Assembly: GCA_024711025.1 (NCBI GenBank)
Contig: JANJTP010000002.1
Location: 62,001-126,000 of the forward strand
Origin: Solirubrobacteraceae bacterium
GTDB lineage: Bacteria > Actinomycetota > Thermoleophilia > Solirubrobacterales > Solirubrobacteraceae
Reading direction: 5' to 3'
Length of the DNA stretch: 64,000 bases
The position numbers were made by a program, and so were the translations under genes. Under the pieces are notes generated by a model, which was not told the origin of the DNA, made no database searches, and saw only the letters and a program-made list of their open reading frames with translations. This document shows positions 12,010 to 20,704 of the stretch, piece by piece. Positions within the stretch are counted from its first letter, which is position 1. Each line of letters starts with the position of its first letter.

Positions 12010-12612
12010 ATGGCAGACGCAGAGCAGCCCGCTCGAAGCGCCGTCGAGCTCGGCGCGATCATCCGCCGGCGCCGCGAGGCGCTCGGCGTGTCGGTGCGCT
12101 CGCTCGGACGCACCAGCGGAATCTCGGCAGCTCACGTCAGCAAGATCGAGCGCGGCCTGGCGAGCCCGAGCGTGACGACCCTCGCGCGGCTCGTCGCCGA
12201 GCTCGGCATCGACGGCGCGGAGATATTCGGCCGCGGCGCGGCGCCCGTGTCGACGCAGGTGATGGTGAGGCGTGCCGCGGACATGCCGCTGCTCGGGCCG
12301 AGCGACGGCGCGACGGTGCGTCTCGCCGCGCGGATCGAGGGCGCGGCCGTGCTGTACGCCACGGGCGGCCGCAGGCGCTTCGTGAAGCCCGTCGTCGCGT
12401 CGCACGAGACGGTGCTGCTCGTGCTCGACGGCTCGATCGAGGTCGACGCCGGCGGCGAGCGCCACGAGCTGGGCGCCGGCGACGCGGTCGTGATCCCGCC
12501 GAACACCCCGCACGCGGTGCGCGTCGTCGGCGCGCCCGAGGAGACACGGACGATCTACCTGACGAAGTCCGACGCTCGGCTGTTGTTCGACGGCGGGGAG
12601 CCTGCGCGCTAG
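12010..12612 (+). CDS. XRE-family regulator with C-terminal cupin domain
   Basis: A 200-residue transcription factor. The N-terminal helix-turn-helix spans about residues 13-65 (LGAIIRRRREALGVSVRSL, then SAAHVSKIERGLASPS). The C-terminal cupin barrel has HETVLLVLDGSIEV and GAGDAVVIPPNTPHAV. Proteins of this layout sense a small molecule in the cupin and usually regulate amino acid, polyamine or antibiotic-related genes. The ATG at 12010 is chosen because the HTH starts soon after. Its stop codon shares the tetranucleotide CTAG with the stop of the convergent CorC/HlyC gene. Confidence 0.88.
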   Translation: MADAEQPARSAVELGAIIRRRREALGVSVRSLGRTSGISAAHVSKIERGLASPSVTTLARLVAELGIDGAEIFGRGAAPVSTQVMVRRAADMPLLGPSDGATVRLAARIEGAAVLYATGGRRRFVKPVVASHETVLLVLDGSIEVDAGGERHELGAGDAVVIPPNTPHAVRVVGAPEETRTIYLTKSDARLLFDGGEPAR

Positions 12613-13883
12613 TCCGGGCCGATCGACAGCGCGACGAGCAGCGCGCTGACCCGCGGCCCGTCGACTGCTGCGACCTCGAAGGCGACGTCGGCGATCTCGA
12701 CCCTGTCGCCGCGACGTGGCGCGCGGCCCAGCTCCCCGAAGACCAGCCCGCCGAGCGTCCGGTAGCGGTCGGTCGGCAGCGTCGCCCGGAGCTGCTCGTT
12801 GAAGTCGTCGATCGTGAACGAGCCGGAGACCCGCAGGCGCCCGTCGGGCAGTCGCGCGATCGACTCGTCGGGCAGCCCGTACTCCTCCTCGATCTCGCCG
12901 ACGATCTCCTCGACGAGATCCTCGAGGGTCACGATCCCCAGCGTCGATCCGTACTCGTTGACGACCAGCGACATCTGCGCTCCGGCGCTGCGCAGCTCCT
13001 GCAGGAGCGCGCCGACGTCCTTGGTCGCGGGCACGACCAGGAGGTCGCGCGCGAGTGGCTCGATCGTCGGCGAAGCGCCGTCGGCGGCAAGCGTCGCCTC
13101 CACAAGCTCGCGCAGCGTCACGAGCCCGACGACGTCGTCGATCGAGCCGCGCAGCACGGGGAAGCGGGTGTACGGGGTCTCGAGCGCGGCCCGCAGCGCG
13201 GCGCCGGCGTCCAGGTCGGAATCGAGGGTCGCGACGTGAGACCAGGGCACCATCACGTCGCCCGCCTCGTGCGCGGCGAAGTCGAAGACGCGGTAGAGCA
13301 TCTCCTCCTCGGCCTCCTCGATCAGGCCGGTGTCCTCCGCCTCCGCGACGATGGCGCGCAGCTCCTCGACCGTGTGGACGCTCTCGCCGGCCGGCGCGGC
13401 GGGCACCCCGAACAGCCGCAGGACGCCCCGCGCGGAGACCTGCAGGACCCAGACCGCGGGCAGGAGCAGGCGTCCGAAAAGCGCGATCGGGCCGGCGACG
13501 AGCGTCGCGACGCGTGCCGCGCTGTGCAGCGCGATCGCCTTCGGCACCAGCTCGCCGAGCACGACGGTCAGGTAGGTGACCAGCGTCAGCGCCAGCGCGA
13601 CCGACAGCGCCGCCGCCAGCAGCGGGTCGAAGAGCCTGCGCAGGATCGGCTCGCCCAGGGCGCCGAGCAGGATGCCGAGGCCGGTGATCGCGAGCTGGAT
13701 CGTGCCGATGAAGCGAACAGGGTCGTCTCTGAGGGCGAGCGCCGTGCGGGCGCCGCGGCGGCCGTCTCGCTCGAGCACCTGGAGCGCGGCCCGCGGCGCG
13801 GTCACGAGCGCGTACTCGGCGATCACGAAGAAGCCGTTGGCCAGCACGAGCAGCAGGACGGCGGCGAGCCCGAGCCCGGTCAC
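12609..13883 (-). CDS. CNNM/CorC-HlyC family membrane protein with CBS domains
   Basis: A 424-residue protein: N-terminal DUF21 region with about four membrane segments (for example LAAVLLLVLANGFFVIAEYA and the TGLGILLGALGEPILRRLF stretch), a pair of CBS domains (about residues 210-330, including VMVPWSHVATLD and LVVNEYGSTLGIVTLEDL), then the CorC/HlyC C-terminal domain. Relatives influence magnesium or cobalt efflux; the haemolysin label is historical. The GTG at 13883 has a TAGGCT box 7 nt upstream and no ribosome binding site. The gene converges on the XRE-cupin regulator with shared stop bases. Confidence 0.9.
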   Translation of the reverse strand: MTGLGLAAVLLLVLANGFFVIAEYALVTAPRAALQVLERDGRRGARTALALRDDPVRFIGTIQLAITGLGILLGALGEPILRRLFDPLLAAALSVALALTLVTYLTVVLGELVPKAIALHSAARVATLVAGPIALFGRLLLPAVWVLQVSARGVLRLFGVPAAPAGESVHTVEELRAIVAEAEDTGLIEEAEEEMLYRVFDFAAHEAGDVMVPWSHVATLDSDLDAGAALRAALETPYTRFPVLRGSIDDVVGLVTLRELVEATLAADGASPTIEPLARDLLVVPATKDVGALLQELRSAGAQMSLVVNEYGSTLGIVTLEDLVEEIVGEIEEEYGLPDESIARLPDGRLRVSGSFTIDDFNEQLRATLPTDRYRTLGGLVFGELGRAPRRGDRVEIADVAFEVAAVDGPRVSALLVALSIGPD

Positions 13884-13890
13884 GGCGGGC

Positions 13891-13896
13891 AGCCTA
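13891..13896 (-). promoter_or_regulatory. -10 box for CorC/HlyC gene
   Basis: TAGGCT on the minus strand lies 7 nt before the GTG start at 13883 with no ribosome binding site, fitting leaderless transcription. Confidence 0.5.
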
Positions 13897-13904
13897 CCCG
13901 CGCA

Positions 13905-14005
13905 GCACGCTCGTCAGGCCCTTGCACCGGCGACTGCCGTTCGATCGGCCACAGGTCTAGTGGCCTGGGCGCGCGGCACGCTCGTCAGGCCCTTGCACCG
14001 GCGAC
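13905..14005. repeat. 30-bp perfect direct repeat flanking a small hairpin
   Basis: The same 30 bases occur at 13905-13934 and 13976-14005, 71 bp apart. The second copy overlaps the last codons and stop of the TIM44-like gene (stop at 13985). Between them, GGCCAC-7 nt-GTGGCC (13947-13965) forms a hairpin. The extra copy looks like a duplicated gene end. Confidence 0.8.
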
Positions 14006-15283
14006 GCCGACCAGGCGCCACGGCGTCTCACCGGCATCGGCGAGCGCCATCGTCCAGCGCTCGGCGAAGACTCGCTCGACGTCCTTGGCGCCCGACAGCA
14101 CGGCCGCGCTGTCACGGTCCTCGACGTAGCGGCGCCCGCGCACCCGCACCTCGAGCGTCATCGTCGGCGGCTCGCTCTCGGCCTCCAGGCGCTCGATCGT
14201 GATCGCGTCGATCTGCGGGCCGCGCACGACCAGGCGCGTCGCGCGCGCCTCGTCGCCGCCGTAGAGCAGTGCCGCCGCCGCGCCCGGGGCGGCGATCCGC
14301 TCCAGCGCCGCGTCGGGCCCGTCGACGGCCTCGGCCCAGGCCGCGGCCGCGCTCCGCGCCGCCGCCGCGAGCACGTCCGGCGCGAAGCGCGCGTCGACCA
14401 GGCTGAGGTCGAGGGCCTGGGCGCGGGCGTCGGCCGTGAGGTCCACGTCGACGAGCTCCGCCGTCCGGGCCCCGGGCGGCGCCGCGTCGGCGAGCGCGCC
14501 CTCGACCAGCGCCTCGTCGGCGAGGCGCTGGTCGTCCCACGGCGAGGCGACGATCGGCGCGTCGAGGTGATGGGCGCCCTCGGCGTCCTGCTCGATCGAG
14601 AGCAGCGTCCAGCGGCCCTCGCGCTTGGCGAGCGTCCAGTACTCGCTGAGCGTGGTCGTCGTGTCCTCCTCGCCGTGGCGCATGATCCGCCGCCCGCCGC
14701 GGGCTTCCACGTAGTCCTCGAGCCGGGCCTCGACGTGCACCGTCACGCGGTCCTCCTCGTCGCGCTCGCGATTGACCAGCCCGACGTACCGGATCTCGGG
14801 TCCCGCGAGGACCCTCACGCGGTTGTGCCAGCCCTTGCGCGCGAAGTCGGCGAGCCGCCGGCGCCACTCGACCATCAGGTCGGCTCCGACGAGCCGCTCG
14901 AGGGCGCCGACGTCGCGCGCGTCCCACGCGATCTGGATCGCGGCGAACAGCGCGATCGTCTCCCGCTCGACCTCCTGAGCGGCGAACGCGGCGTCGTCGT
15001 GCGCGGCCTCGACCGCCGCCAGCCGCACGCGCGCGTCGCGCTCGGCGCGCCGGGCGCGCATGCGGCGCAGCTTGAAGAACGAGACGACGATCGGGATCAC
15101 GACCGCCACGACGACGAGCAGGATGATCACGAGGCTGACCGGGCCGCCGGCCGTCGTCGCGCCGCCGCCCGAGTACGAGCCGCCGCCGGAGAAGCCTCCG
15201 CCCCCGCCTCCGCCTCCGCCGAAGCCCGACGAGCCGCCGCCGGCGGCGGCGAGCAGCGAGGAGACCAGCAGCGCGAGAGGCAT
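13985..15283 (-). CDS. TIM44-like domain membrane-anchored protein
   Basis: A 432-residue protein. It begins with a secretion-like hydrophobic N-terminus (PLALLVSSLLAAAG), then a very Gly/Ser-rich stretch (residues ~14-45), a membrane helix (VSLVIILLVVVAVVIPIVVSFF), a basic stop-transfer segment, and a soluble TIM44-like domain (from about residue 95, with IQIAWDARDVGALERLV). A second, related-looking alpha/beta part follows to the end. Bacterial proteins with this layout are of unknown function. The ATG at 15283 precedes the hydrophobic stretch. It is divergent from the FAH gene. Confidence 0.75.
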   Translation of the reverse strand: MPLALLVSSLLAAAGGGSSGFGGGGGGGGGFSGGGSYSGGGATTAGGPVSLVIILLVVVAVVIPIVVSFFKLRRMRARRAERDARVRLAAVEAAHDDAAFAAQEVERETIALFAAIQIAWDARDVGALERLVGADLMVEWRRRLADFARKGWHNRVRVLAGPEIRYVGLVNRERDEEDRVTVHVEARLEDYVEARGGRRIMRHGEEDTTTTLSEYWTLAKREGRWTLLSIEQDAEGAHHLDAPIVASPWDDQRLADEALVEGALADAAPPGARTAELVDVDLTADARAQALDLSLVDARFAPDVLAAAARSAAAAWAEAVDGPDAALERIAAPGAAAALLYGGDEARATRLVVRGPQIDAITIERLEAESEPPTMTLEVRVRGRRYVEDRDSAAVLSGAKDVERVFAERWTMALADAGETPWRLVGVAGARA

Positions 15284-15367
15284 CGCCCCATCGTGTCAGC
15301 CCCACCCGGCGCCCGTCGAGTCGCCCGCGCAACCCGTCGAGTCGCCACGCGGGCGCCTGCGCAGCAC

Positions 15368-15373
15368 TACGCT
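15368..15373 (+). promoter_or_regulatory. -10 box for FAH-family gene
   Basis: TACGCT is followed by 9 nt and the ATG at 15383, with no Shine-Dalgarno sequence. Confidence 0.45.
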
Positions 15374-15382
15374 GGCGCCCTC

Positions 15383-16171
15383 ATGAAGCTGTGCACGTTC
15401 CAGATCCCCGGAAACGGCGGCGCGCTTGCAGGCGAGGTGCGCGGAGATCACGTTGTCGCGTTCAACGACGGCTCGACGGTCGTCGAGCGGCTGCGCAGCG
15501 CCGACCGCACGCCGGCCGCCGGCGACGCGTTCGCGCTGGACGAGGTCGAGCTGCTCGCCCCGTACGTGCCGCGCACGATCTTCGGGGTCGGGCTCAACTA
15601 CCGCGAGCACGCCGTCGAGCAGGGTGCCGAGCTGCCCGAGGAGCCGGTCGTCTTCCTCAAGCAGCCCGGCTCCGCGGCGCCGCCCGGCGGCCCGGTGCGC
15701 TGCCCGCAGGTGGTCCGGCGCCTGGACTACGAGGGCGAGCTCGCCGTGGCGATGGGCGCCGACGGCCGGATCGGCGGCTACGCGGTGGCCGACGACGTCA
15801 GCGCACGTGACCTGCAGCGTCGCGAGCAGCACTGGACGCGCGCCAAGGGCGCCGACACGTTCTGCCCCTTCGGCCCGTGGGTGACGACCGCCGACGAGGT
15901 CCCCGACGCCGAGGACCTGGCGCTGCGCACCTGGGTCAACGGCGAGCTGCGCCAGGACGCGCGGACGTCGGACCTGCTGTTCTCGATCGCCGAGCTGATC
16001 GAGTTCATCTCGGCGACGATCAGGCTCGAGCCGGGCGACCTCATCCTCACCGGGACCCCGAGCGGTGTCGGGATGGCGCTCGATCCGCGGCGCTTCCTCG
16101 TGCCGGGGGACATCGTGCGGATCGAGATCGAGCGGCTCGGGGCGATCGAGCATGGCATCGTCGCCGCCTGA
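15383..16171 (+). CDS. Fumarylacetoacetate hydrolase (FAH) family protein
   Basis: A 262-residue metal-dependent hydrolase or isomerase of aromatic catabolism. An N-terminal cap is followed by the FAH core: FGVGLNYREHA (about 74-84), PVVFLKQPGS, DYEGELAVAMG (metal-binding Glu), DVSARDLQ, and GDLILTGTPSGVG near the end. Such proteins cleave acylpyruvates or act on homoprotocatechuate-derived oxo-acids; the precise substrate is open. The ATG at 15383 starts MKLCTF, as in relatives. The M32 carboxypeptidase gene overlaps its end by 20 nt, so the two are translationally coupled. Confidence 0.9.
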   Translation: MKLCTFQIPGNGGALAGEVRGDHVVAFNDGSTVVERLRSADRTPAAGDAFALDEVELLAPYVPRTIFGVGLNYREHAVEQGAELPEEPVVFLKQPGSAAPPGGPVRCPQVVRRLDYEGELAVAMGADGRIGGYAVADDVSARDLQRREQHWTRAKGADTFCPFGPWVTTADEVPDAEDLALRTWVNGELRQDARTSDLLFSIAELIEFISATIRLEPGDLILTGTPSGVGMALDPRRFLVPGDIVRIEIERLGAIEHGIVAA

Positions 16172-17675
16172 GGGCTCGCCCGCGGCCGGGCCCCGGATCG
16201 ACTCGCGGCTGAGCGAGCGCCTCGCCGAGCTCAGCGACCTCGCCGCGGCGACGGCGCTGCTCGGCTGGGACCGCGAGACCCACATGCCGTCGCAGGGCGC
16301 CGGCCCGCGCGGCGAGGTGCTCGCGACGCTCGAGCGCCTGCACCATGAGCGGCTCGCAGACCCGGCGCTCGGCGAGCTGCTCGCGGCAGCCGGGCGGGCG
16401 GCGGCGGGCGAGCCCGAATCCGACGTCGCCGCGATCGCCCGCGTCGTCGGGCGCGACCACGAGCGGGCGACGCGGATCCCGCCGGAGCTGACGGGGCGCA
16501 TCGCTCGGGCCACGGCCGAGGCGCTGCCGGTCTGGCAGCGGGCGCGGGCCGAGTCGGACTTCGCCGCCTTCGCGCCGCACCTCGAGCGCGCGGTGGAGCT
16601 GCGTCGCGAGGTCGCGGCCTGCTTCCCCGACGCCGAGCATCCCTACGACGCCCTGCTCGACGCGTTCGAGCCCGGGATGACGACCGCGCGGGCGCGCGCC
16701 GTCCTCGCCGAGCTGCGCGCCGGCCTCGTGCCGCTCGTCGCGGCGATCGCCGAGCGCCCCGAGCCGGCCGGCCTGCGCGGCCCGTTCGCGGTGGATGCAC
16801 AGCGCGCCGCGGCGCTCGAGATCGCGCGCAGCTTCGGCTACGACGACCGCGCCTGGCGGCTGGACGACGCCGTGCACCCGTTCGCCAGCGCGATCGCTCG
16901 CACCGACGTCCGCGTCACGGGCCGCTGGGACGAGGGCGACCTGTCGGGCCTCTTCGCGGTCATGCACGAGGTCGGCCACGGGCTCTACGAGGCCGGCGTC
17001 GCCCCGGGGCTCGATCGCACGACGCTCGGCACGGGTGTCTCGCTCGGCATCCACGAGTCGCAGAGCCGGCTGTGGGAGAACCAGGTGGGCCGCTCGCGTG
17101 TCTTCTGGAGCCACTGGCAGCCGCGGCTGGCGGGCCGCTTCTCCGAGCTGGAGGAGATCGGCCTCGACGACCTGGTGCGGGCGGTCAACGTCGTGCGCCC
17201 GTCGCTGATCCGGGTCGACGCCGACGAGGTGACCTACGGCCTCCACGTAGTCCTGCGCTTCGAGCTCGAGGTAGCGCTCGTCGAGGGCGCGCTCGCCGCG
17301 CGCGACGTTCCGGGCGCGTGGAACGAGCTGATGCGCGAGCTGCTCGGCGTCGCGGTGCCCGACGACGCGCGCGGCTGCCTTCAGGACATCCACTGGGCGT
17401 TCGGAGAGCTCGGCTACTTCCCGACCTACGCGTTGGGCAACATCGCCGCCGCCCAGCTCTGGGACGCGGCCCGCGGGGACATGCCGGCGCTCGACGATTC
17501 CCTCGCCGCCGGCGACGGAGCTCCGCTGCTCGGCTGGCTGCGCGAGCGCGTGCACTCGCACGGCCGCCGGCTCGACCCGGCGGAGCTGCTCATGCGGGCG
17601 ACCGGCAGCGAGCTCGACCCGGCGCCGCTGATCCGTTACCTGACCGCGAAGTACGCCGAGCTCTACGCCCTCTGA
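16152..17675 (+). CDS. M32 family metallocarboxypeptidase
   Basis: A 507-residue zinc carboxypeptidase that trims C-terminal residues from peptides in the cytoplasm. The zinc motif HEVGH is in FAVMHEVGHGLYEAG, followed by the family signature IHESQSRLWENQVGRS and later YGLHVVLRFELE. Length equals that of the thermostable carboxypeptidase 1 type enzymes. The ATG at 16152 overlaps the FAH gene by 20 nt; conserved sequence (RLSERLAELSDL) begins about 20 residues later. Its stop codon TGA forms the foot of a hairpin shared with the stop of clpP. Confidence 0.93.
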   Translation: MASSPPEGSPAAGPRIDSRLSERLAELSDLAAATALLGWDRETHMPSQGAGPRGEVLATLERLHHERLADPALGELLAAAGRAAAGEPESDVAAIARVVGRDHERATRIPPELTGRIARATAEALPVWQRARAESDFAAFAPHLERAVELRREVAACFPDAEHPYDALLDAFEPGMTTARARAVLAELRAGLVPLVAAIAERPEPAGLRGPFAVDAQRAAALEIARSFGYDDRAWRLDDAVHPFASAIARTDVRVTGRWDEGDLSGLFAVMHEVGHGLYEAGVAPGLDRTTLGTGVSLGIHESQSRLWENQVGRSRVFWSHWQPRLAGRFSELEEIGLDDLVRAVNVVRPSLIRVDADEVTYGLHVVLRFELEVALVEGALAARDVPGAWNELMRELLGVAVPDDARGCLQDIHWAFGELGYFPTYALGNIAAAQLWDAARGDMPALDDSLAAGDGAPLLGWLRERVHSHGRRLDPAELLMRATGSELDPAPLIRYLTAKYAELYAL

Positions 17676-17693
17676 CGCCCCGGCCGGGCGTCA
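17673..17693. terminator. Bidirectional hairpin built from both stop codons
   Basis: TGACGCCC-CGGCC-GGGCGTCA is a perfect 8-bp stem with a 5-nt loop. Its first three bases are the M32 stop and its last three are the clpP stop on the other strand, so one hairpin serves both convergent transcripts. There is no T-tract. Confidence 0.55.
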
Positions 17694-18272
17694 GTGCTTC
17701 TCGAGCACGCGATCGATCAGGCCGTACTCGACGGCCTGCTCGGCGGTGAAGAAGCGATCGCGCTCCATGTCGCTGTGCACCTGCTCGACGCTCCTGCCGG
17801 TGTGGAACGCGTAGATCTCGTCGATCCTCGCGCGCGTCTTGAGGATCTCCGCGGCGTGGATCTCGATGTCGGTCGACTGGCCCTCGAAGCCGGCCGACGG
17901 CTGGTGGATCAGGATCCGGCTGTTGGGCAGCGCGAAGCGCTTGCCCTTCGCGCCGGCGGTCAGCAGCAGCGAGCCCATGCTCATCGCGATCCCGCAGCAG
18001 ATCGTCTGCACGTCCGGCTTGATGAACTGCATCGTGTCGTAGATCGCCATCCCGGCGTAGATCGAGCCCCCCGGCGTGTTGATGTAGATCGAGATGTCCT
18101 TCTCGGGGTCCTCGGACTCGAGATGCAGGAGCTGCGCGACGACGAGGTTCGCGATCGTGTCGTCGACCGGCATCCCGAGGAAGATGATCCGCTCGTTGAG
18201 CATCCGCGAGTAGATGTCGTACTCGCGCTCGCCGCGCGCCGTGGTCTCGATGACCGTTGGGATGAGGGGCAT
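17691..18272 (-). CDS. clpP: ATP-dependent Clp protease proteolytic subunit
   Basis: A 193-residue serine peptidase that forms the barrel of the Clp protease with a AAA+ partner. The catalytic Ser is in [12 protein letters not shown], the His in ILIHQPSAG, and the Asp in ERDRFFTA. Its start is MPLIPTVIE. The ATG at 18272 is preferred to a GTG two codons earlier because relatives start close to it. The serine region reads [10 protein letters not shown] where most ClpPs read GQAASMG, which places it among the divergent ClpP paralogues. A single clpP stands here without clpX or a second clpP beside it. Confidence 0.92.
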   Translation of the reverse strand: MPLIPTVIETTARGEREYDIYSRMLNERIIFLGMPVDDTIANLVVAQLLHLESEDPEKDISIYINTPGGSIYAGMAIYDTMQFIKPDVQTICCGIAMSMGSLLLTAGAKGKRFALPNSRILIHQPSAGFEGQSTDIEIHAAEILKTRARIDEIYAFHTGRSVEQVHSDMERDRFFTAEQAVEYGLIDRVLEKH

Positions 18273-18375
18273 GGGCACACCCTAGAGGTGGACCGGCGGC
18301 GGCCCCGGGGCGCCGCGCCCCGCAAGAGCGGTTCCCCTGACGACGCCGCACGGCGCGGATAGCGTGCGATCTGCC

Positions 18376-19479
18376 GTGCTCGTCCTGATCGCCAGCAACC
18401 TCGCCCGGCGCAAGGCGCGCGCCGTGGCGACGGCCGTCGGCATCGCGCTGGGCGTCGCGACGATCGTCGCGCTGCTCTCCGTGGGGGCCGGGCTCAAGCG
18501 CACGGCCGGCGAGCTGGTCCATCTCGGACAGGCCGACCTGGGGATCTTCCAGGCCGGCGTCGAGGACCCGACGGCCTCGGTGCTGCCGGTCTCGCTCGCG
18601 CGACGGCTCGAGCGTCGCCCGGACGTCGCGCAGGCGACGCCCCTGCTGCTCGTCGTCGAGGGGGTCCGGCGCGACCCCGCCGCGATCGTCTTCGGCGCCG
18701 AGCCTGCGGGGTTCTTCGCCGCGCGGCTGGTCATGACCGCCGGGCGGCGGGACCTGGGCGCGGGCAGCGTGCTGGTCGGCGACCGCCTCGCCGCGGCGCT
18801 GAGGCTGCGGCCGGGCTCGGAGCTGACGGTCGGGCGCCGGCGGCTCACCGTCGCCGGCATCTACCACAGCGGCGTCTTCTTCGAGGACTCCGGCGCGGTC
18901 ATCGACCTGGCGGCCGCGCAGCGCATGGCGGGTCGCGGCGACGACGCGACGACGATCGCGGTCCAGCTCGCCGCCGACGCGCGGCACTCCGCGGCCGAGA
19001 AGGCGATCCGTCGCGCCGTGCCGGGCATCGTCGTCATCGGCTCGCCCGACGACGCGAGCCGGATCGGAGCGAGCGGCGAGCTCGTCGGCAAGACCGTGAC
19101 GATCATCGCGGCGCTGGCGCTGATCGCCGGTGGCCTGGTCGTCGCGAACACGATGGCGATGGCCGTGCTGGAGCGCGAGCGCGAGTTGGCGCTGCTCAGC
19201 GCCGTCGGCTGGGGAAGGATCCGCATTGCGTCGCTCGTCCTCGCGGAGGGCGTCGCGACGAGCGTTCTCGGAGCGGGGATCGGCCTCGTCCTGGGGATCC
19301 TCGGCGCCGGCGCGCTGAGCCGCGCGCTCGGCGTCGCGTCCGTCGTCTCGCCGCACGTCACCGTGTGGACGATCGGCCAGGCCCTGCTCATCGGGCTGGC
19401 GATCGGCGTGCTCGGCGGGCTCTACCCGGCCTGGCGCGGCACCAGCGTCTCCCCGGCGCGACTGCTGGGCGGGCCGTAG
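18376..19479 (+). CDS. ABC transporter permease, FtsX/MacB type
   Basis: A 367-residue permease of the lipoprotein/macrolide export superfamily. It has an N-terminal membrane helix (ARAVATAVGIALGVATIVALL), a periplasmic-type domain of about 220 residues, and three C-terminal helices ending in LAIGVLGGLYPAWRGTSVSPARLL. A TAGCGT box at 18360-18365 lies 10 nt before this GTG; an in-frame GTG at 18364 would overlap the box, so the shorter start is preferred, without certainty. Its 3' end overlaps, in antisense, the end of a LolD/MacB-type ATPase gene by 58 nt. The two are the natural partners but face each other. Confidence 0.85.
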   Translation: MLVLIASNLARRKARAVATAVGIALGVATIVALLSVGAGLKRTAGELVHLGQADLGIFQAGVEDPTASVLPVSLARRLERRPDVAQATPLLLVVEGVRRDPAAIVFGAEPAGFFAARLVMTAGRRDLGAGSVLVGDRLAAALRLRPGSELTVGRRRLTVAGIYHSGVFFEDSGAVIDLAAAQRMAGRGDDATTIAVQLAADARHSAAEKAIRRAVPGIVVIGSPDDASRIGASGELVGKTVTIIAALALIAGGLVVANTMAMAVLERERELALLSAVGWGRIRIASLVLAEGVATSVLGAGIGLVLGILGAGALSRALGVASVVSPHVTVWTIGQALLIGLAIGVLGGLYPAWRGTSVSPARLLGGP

Positions 19480-20174
19480 GGCGCCAGCCGCCCGTCGCGC
19501 AGGTGCAGCACGCGGTCGGCGCGCCGGCCGATCTCGGCGTCGTGGCTGACGACGACGAGCGTCATGCCGCGACGGGCGCGCGACTCCTCGAGGAGCTCGA
19601 GCACGCGGCGCGCGCCCTCGCTGTCCAGTGCGCCGGTCGGCTCGTCGGCGAGCAGCAGCCGGGGGGCGTTGGCGAGCGCCCGGGCGACGGCGACGCGCTG
19701 GCGCTCGCCGCCCGAGAGGTGCGCGGCGAGCGCGTCGCCGCGGTGGCGAAGGCCGACCTCCTCGAGCAGCGTCTCGGCGGCCGCGCGCCGCTGCGCACGA
19801 CCGATGCCCGCGCCGACGAGCGGGATCTCGATGTTGACCCGCGCGGGTAGATGGCCGAGCAGGTGATGGTGCTGGAAGACGAAGCCGACGACCTCGCGGT
19901 GGAAGCGATCGTCGCGATGCCCGCCGATACGGACGCCGTCGACCTCGACGTGGCCCGACGTCGGTCGGTCGAGGTCGCCGATCAGCGAGAGGAGCGACGT
20001 CTTGCCGGAGCCGGAGGGGCCGGTGAGCACGACGAACTCGCCGGGCTCGATCGTCAGCGAGATCTCCTCGACGGCCACGACCGGTCCGGGGTGCACCCGC
20101 CGGACCCGTTCGACCGCGACGCTCGCGCCGCCGCCTGCCCCGGCTCGCGTCCACTCCGACTCAGCGACGGACAC
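19422..20174 (-). CDS. ABC transporter ATP-binding protein, LolD/MacB type
   Basis: A 250-residue ATPase. Walker A GPSGSGKT, Q-loop FVFQHHHLLG, signature LSGGERQRVAVARAL, Walker B LLLADEPTGALD and switch VSHD are all intact, so it should hydrolyse ATP. The family pairs with FtsX-type permeases such as the one encoded opposite it. The last ~18 residues run antisense to the permease 3' end and look like a tail beyond the usual end (DGRLA). Its ATG lies inside the end of the upstream secreted-protein gene (14-nt overlap), so the two form an operon. Confidence 0.9.
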   Translation of the reverse strand: MSVAESEWTRAGAGGGASVAVERVRRVHPGPVVAVEEISLTIEPGEFVVLTGPSGSGKTSLLSLIGDLDRPTSGHVEVDGVRIGGHRDDRFHREVVGFVFQHHHLLGHLPARVNIEIPLVGAGIGRAQRRAAAETLLEEVGLRHRGDALAAHLSGGERQRVAVARALANAPRLLLADEPTGALDSEGARRVLELLEESRARRGMTLVVVSHDAEIGRRADRVLHLRDGRLAPYGPPSSRAGETLVPRQAG

Positions 20175-20631
20175 GGACCTGGTAGTCGAGGTTCACGTAG
20201 CCCTTGTTCCTGACGCTCACCACGACGCGGAAGGTGAGCGCAATGCCGATCGACCGTGCCGGCCAGACGATCCGGTCGCGGTAGCTGCCGCGAAACGGCC
20301 ACGGGGAATGGCGGTCGGGGCCGCGCGGGCTGGGGTACTGCGTCGAGACGACCTGGCCCCGATAGAGGAACCGGTAGAAGGCGCTGGCGCGCAGCGCGCG
20401 CCCTGAGCGGGTCCGGGCGGTCACGGTGATCGTCCAGCCGCGGTTGGCCCTCGGGCGATGGGTGGGCGCTCTCAGGGTCGCGACGAAACGCGCTCTGGAG
20501 TCGTGGGCGGGCGCGCCCTGACCGGCGGCGTGCGCCGGCGGGTGAGCCGCGCGACCAGCGGCGAGGGCGGGCGCCGCCCACGCCGGCAGCAGGGCCGTCG
20601 CGCAGATCGCGGTCAGGAGTCCAAGGCGCAT
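20161..20631 (-). CDS. Secreted protein of unknown function
   Basis: A 156-residue protein with a clear signal peptide: MRLGLLTAICATALLPAWAA then PALAAG. A His/Pro/Ala-rich linker follows, then a small beta-rich domain with WTITVTARTRSGRALRASAFYRF and a closing VVVSVRNKGYVNLDYQV, which suggests an immunoglobulin-like fold. A GAGGAGG ribosome binding site precedes the ATG at 20631. A TATCGT box at 20658-20663 could be its -10. It overlaps the ABC ATPase gene and could be the cargo or a periplasmic partner of that transporter; this is inference. Confidence 0.75.
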   Translation of the reverse strand: MRLGLLTAICATALLPAWAAPALAAGRAAHPPAHAAGQGAPAHDSRARFVATLRAPTHRPRANRGWTITVTARTRSGRALRASAFYRFLYRGQVVSTQYPSPRGPDRHSPWPFRGSYRDRIVWPARSIGIALTFRVVVSVRNKGYVNLDYQVRVRR

Positions 20632-20704
20632 GAGAGCCTCCTCTTCGCTCGCTGCCAACGATAGGACCTGCGGAGAGCCCGTGCCGGGCGTCCCCAGAGG
20701 AGCG

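Noticed and set aside
14567-15382. N-terminal extension of the FAH gene
   Set aside because: The frame is open antisense to the TIM44-like gene but Arg/Asp-rich; the family start MKLCTF and a -10 box are at 15383.
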